This document shows, piece by piece, positions 12,433-14,419 of a DNA stretch of 14,419 nt (positions are counted from its first letter, which is position 1; every line of letters starts with the position of its first letter). The stretch lies in contig JAOUDF010000041.1 in NCBI GenBank assembly GCA_029859385.1, positions 1 to 14,419 on the forward strand, in the 5' to 3' direction. A program made the position numbers and the translations under genes. The DNA is from Nitrospirota bacterium (GTDB lineage Bacteria > Nitrospirota > JAOUDF01). The notes beneath the pieces were generated by a model, which did no database searches, was not told the origin of the DNA, and saw only the letters and a program-made list of their open reading frames with translations.

Positions 12433-14419
12433 GTGCAGGAACTGAGCAAAGCCTACGAACCGGCCGAGGTGGAGAAGCGCTGGTACCCGTTCTGGACGGA
12501 AAAAGGGTACTTCCACGCCGAGGCGTCATCGAATAAAAAGCCCTATGCCATCGTAATCCCGCCGCCGAACGTAACGGGTTCGCTGCACATGGGGCATGCG
12601 CTCAACAACACGCTGCAGGATATCCTGGTCCGCTGGCGCAGGATGAGCGGCGACAATACCCTCTGGATGCCCGGCACCGACCATGCGGGTATCGCCACGC
12701 AGAACGTGGTGGAGAAACAGCTGGCGGCCGAGGGGAAGAAGCGAGACGACCTGGGTCGCGAGGCCTTTGTGGAGCGCGTCTGGAAGTGGAAGGAAGAGTC
12801 GGGCGGTATCATCATCAACCAGCTCAAGCGGCTGGGCGCCTCGTGCGACTGGGAGCGGGAGCGTTTCACCATGGATGCCGGGCTCTCCCGGGCGGTGCGC
12901 GAGGCCTTTGTCCACCTTTACGAAAAAGACCTCATCTACCGCGGCGACTACCTGATCAATTGGTGTCCGCGCTGTCACACGGCCCTCTCGGACCTCGAGG
13001 TGGAGCACGAGGAGCAGAAGGGGTTTCTCTGGCATATCCGCTACCCGCTGGCCGACGGTTCCGGGCATCTCGTCGTGGCGACGACCCGGCCCGAGACGAT
13101 GCTGGGCGACACGGCGGTGGCGGTGAACCCCAACGACGAGCGTTACAGCGCCTACATCGGTAAAAAGGTGGCACTACCCCTGACCAAGCGCGAGATTCCG
13201 GTCATCGCCGACGAGCATGTCGACACCGAGTTCGGTACCGGCTGCCTCAAGATTACCCCGGCCCACGACCCCAACGACTTCGAGATCGGCATGAAGCATG
13301 GCCTGCCGTCGCTCAAGGTGATCGACGAAGGGGCGCAGATGAACGCCGAGGCGGGGAGCTACGCGGGGATGGACCGCTATCACGCACGCCGGACCATCGT
13401 GGCGGACCTTGAAAAGGCGGGGCTTCTCGAAAAGACAGTCGATCACATGCACAGCGTGGGTCACTGCTACCGCTGCAAGACGGTGATCGAGCCGAACCTT
13501 TCCAAACAGTGGTTCGTGCGGGCCAAGCCCTTGGCCGAGCCGGCACTGGAGGCGGTGCGTTCTGGCAAGACCCGCATAATCCCGCAGGGGTGGGAGAACA
13601 CCTACTTCGACTGGATGGAGAATATCCGCGACTGGTGTATCTCTCGCCAAATCTGGTGGGGACACCGCATTCCGGCGTGGCACTGCGGCGACTGCGGCAA
13701 GGTTACGGTGGCGAAGCTCGATCCGGACAAGTGCGGCCACTGCGGAAGCGCCAATATCCGGCAGGAGACCGACGTCCTCGACACCTGGTTCTCGTCGTCG
13801 CTGTGGCCTTTTTCTACCCTGGGCTGGCCCGACCGGACGCCGGAGCTGAAGACCTTTTACCCGACCAGCACGCTGGTGACGGGCTTCGACATCCTCTTCT
13901 TCTGGGTTGCCCGGATGATGATGATGGGGATCGAGATGATGGGCGAAGTCCCGTTCCGCGACGTCTACATCCACGCCCTGGTGCGCGATGCCGAAGGGCA
14001 GAAGATGAGCAAGTCGAAGGGGAACGTCATCGACCCGCTTATCATGATGGAAAAGTACGGAACGGACGCCTTCCGGTTTACGCTGGCGGCCATGGCGGCC
14101 CAGGGGCGCGACGTCAAGCTGGCCGAGGAACGGATCGAGGGGTATCGGGCATTCTGTAACAAGCTCTGGAACGCCTCGCGCTTTGTGATGATGAACCTTG
14201 AAGGCGGGTCTCAGCAGGCAGCAGGCGGTCAATTGGCGCTGCCGGACAAATGGATCGTAAGCCGTCTACAGGGGACCATTGTCGAGGTAAATGCGGCGCT
14301 GGACGCCTTCCGGTTCAACGATGCGGCGAATACAGTTTACCAGTTTCTCTGGAGCGAGTTCTGCGACTGGTATCTTGAGCTGATCAAGCCGATCATGCAG
14401 GGGGAGGACGAGGCAGCAA
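12433..14419 (+). CDS. valS: Valyl-tRNA synthetase, N-terminal 662 residues (cut by window edge)
   Basis: This class I aminoacyl-tRNA synthetase charges tRNA-Val with valine. Start GTG 12433 has GAGG at 12424-12427 and a 5-nt spacer; a TTG 33 bases upstream in the same frame is unlikely. Seen in order: the N-terminal YEPAEVEKRWYPFW; the HIGH-type motif HMGH (52-55) within PPPNVTGSLHMGHALNN; the CPRC pair; the CP1 editing domain with TTRPETMLGDTAVAVNP and a GTGCLKITPAHDPNDFEIG stretch; CYRCK and the CGDCG/CGHCG zinc-type cysteines; FDILFFWVARMMMM; and the KMSKS loop (524-528). The anticodon-binding domain begins with CNKLWNASRFVMMNL, and the frame is still open at the last base. The missing C-terminal part should be roughly 220-280 residues and include the coiled-coil arm. 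It is cytosolic and essential, with its own promoter. Confidence 0.98.
   Translation, partial: MQELSKAYEPAEVEKRWYPFWTEKGYFHAEASSNKKPYAIVIPPPNVTGSLHMGHALNNTLQDILVRWRRMSGDNTLWMPGTDHAGIATQNVVEKQLAAEGKKRDDLGREAFVERVWKWKEESGGIIINQLKRLGASCDWERERFTMDAGLSRAVREAFVHLYEKDLIYRGDYLINWCPRCHTALSDLEVEHEEQKGFLWHIRYPLADGSGHLVVATTRPETMLGDTAVAVNPNDERYSAYIGKKVALPLTKREIPVIADEHVDTEFGTGCLKITPAHDPNDFEIGMKHGLPSLKVIDEGAQMNAEAGSYAGMDRYHARRTIVADLEKAGLLEKTVDHMHSVGHCYRCKTVIEPNLSKQWFVRAKPLAEPALEAVRSGKTRIIPQGWENTYFDWMENIRDWCISRQIWWGHRIPAWHCGDCGKVTVAKLDPDKCGHCGSANIRQETDVLDTWFSSSLWPFSTLGWPDRTPELKTFYPTSTLVTGFDILFFWVARMMMMGIEMMGEVPFRDVYIHALVRDAEGQKMSKSKGNVIDPLIMMEKYGTDAFRFTLAAMAAQGRDVKLAEERIEGYRAFCNKLWNASRFVMMNLEGGSQQAAGGQLALPDKWIVSRLQGTIVEVNAALDAFRFNDAANTVYQFLWSEFCDWYLELIKPIMQGEDEAA

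Noticed and set aside
13174..14232. Minus-strand open frame of 352 codons
   Set aside because: Antisense shadow of valS, whose motifs are unmistakable on the plus strand.

Overview
The window looks like part of a bacterial chromosome, GC-rich over most of its length, from a Desulfuromonadota (Geobacter/Pelobacter)-type organism. That placement is an inference from gene style: a sigma-54-like promoter, a standalone metacaspase, a DUF2156 plus GNAT pair, a B12-binding radical SAM protein, and orphan response regulators. No rRNA, tRNA, CRISPR array, transposase or complete mobile element was seen.

Layout, left to right. (1) Positions 1-2965 hold four co-directional genes: the C-terminal end of a probable patatin-like phospholipase cut by the left edge; a peptidoglycan-binding protein with a lysozyme/chitosanase-like domain and no signal peptide; peroxiredoxin Q/Bcp; and a compact metacaspase (peptidase C14). 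The first three are tightly spaced. The metacaspase follows a 178-bp leader that holds a near-ideal ribosome-binding sequence. (2) Positions 2966-3374 are non-coding, with a palindromic hairpin and a sigma-70-type promoter whose spacer carries an inverted repeat. The promoter drives a DUF2156 protein and a RimI-like GNAT acetyltransferase (3375-4917). (3) Positions 4918-5276 are AT-rich and non-coding, with a palindrome and a sigma-54-like -24/-12 element. They precede a small secreted protein made of five 22-residue repeats (5277-5726), followed by an intrinsic terminator and an orphan receiver-AraC response regulator (5905-6696). (4) Facing it on the minus strand is an HI0933/YhiN-family flavoprotein (6707-7885). 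(5) Positions 7886-9265 hold an AT-rich signal peptidase I homologue flanked by related C-rich repeats. Its box B reads PSGAM, so the usual catalytic serine is alanine. (6) Positions 9266-12319 hold a B12-binding radical SAM protein, convergent RlpA, and divergent SfsA. (7) From 12433 to the right edge is valyl-tRNA synthetase (valS), truncated by the window and preceded by a good sigma-70 promoter.

ValS, SfsA, RlpA, Bcp and YhiN are ordinary housekeeping genes. The parts most worth attention are the serine-less signal peptidase homologue in its AT-rich, repeat-flanked segment; the 22-residue-repeat secreted protein with its own sigma-54-like promoter, terminator and neighbouring orphan regulator; and the phospholipase, peptidoglycan hydrolase, peroxidase and metacaspase cluster, which brings together enzyme types seen elsewhere in antagonism, stress or self-destruction systems.
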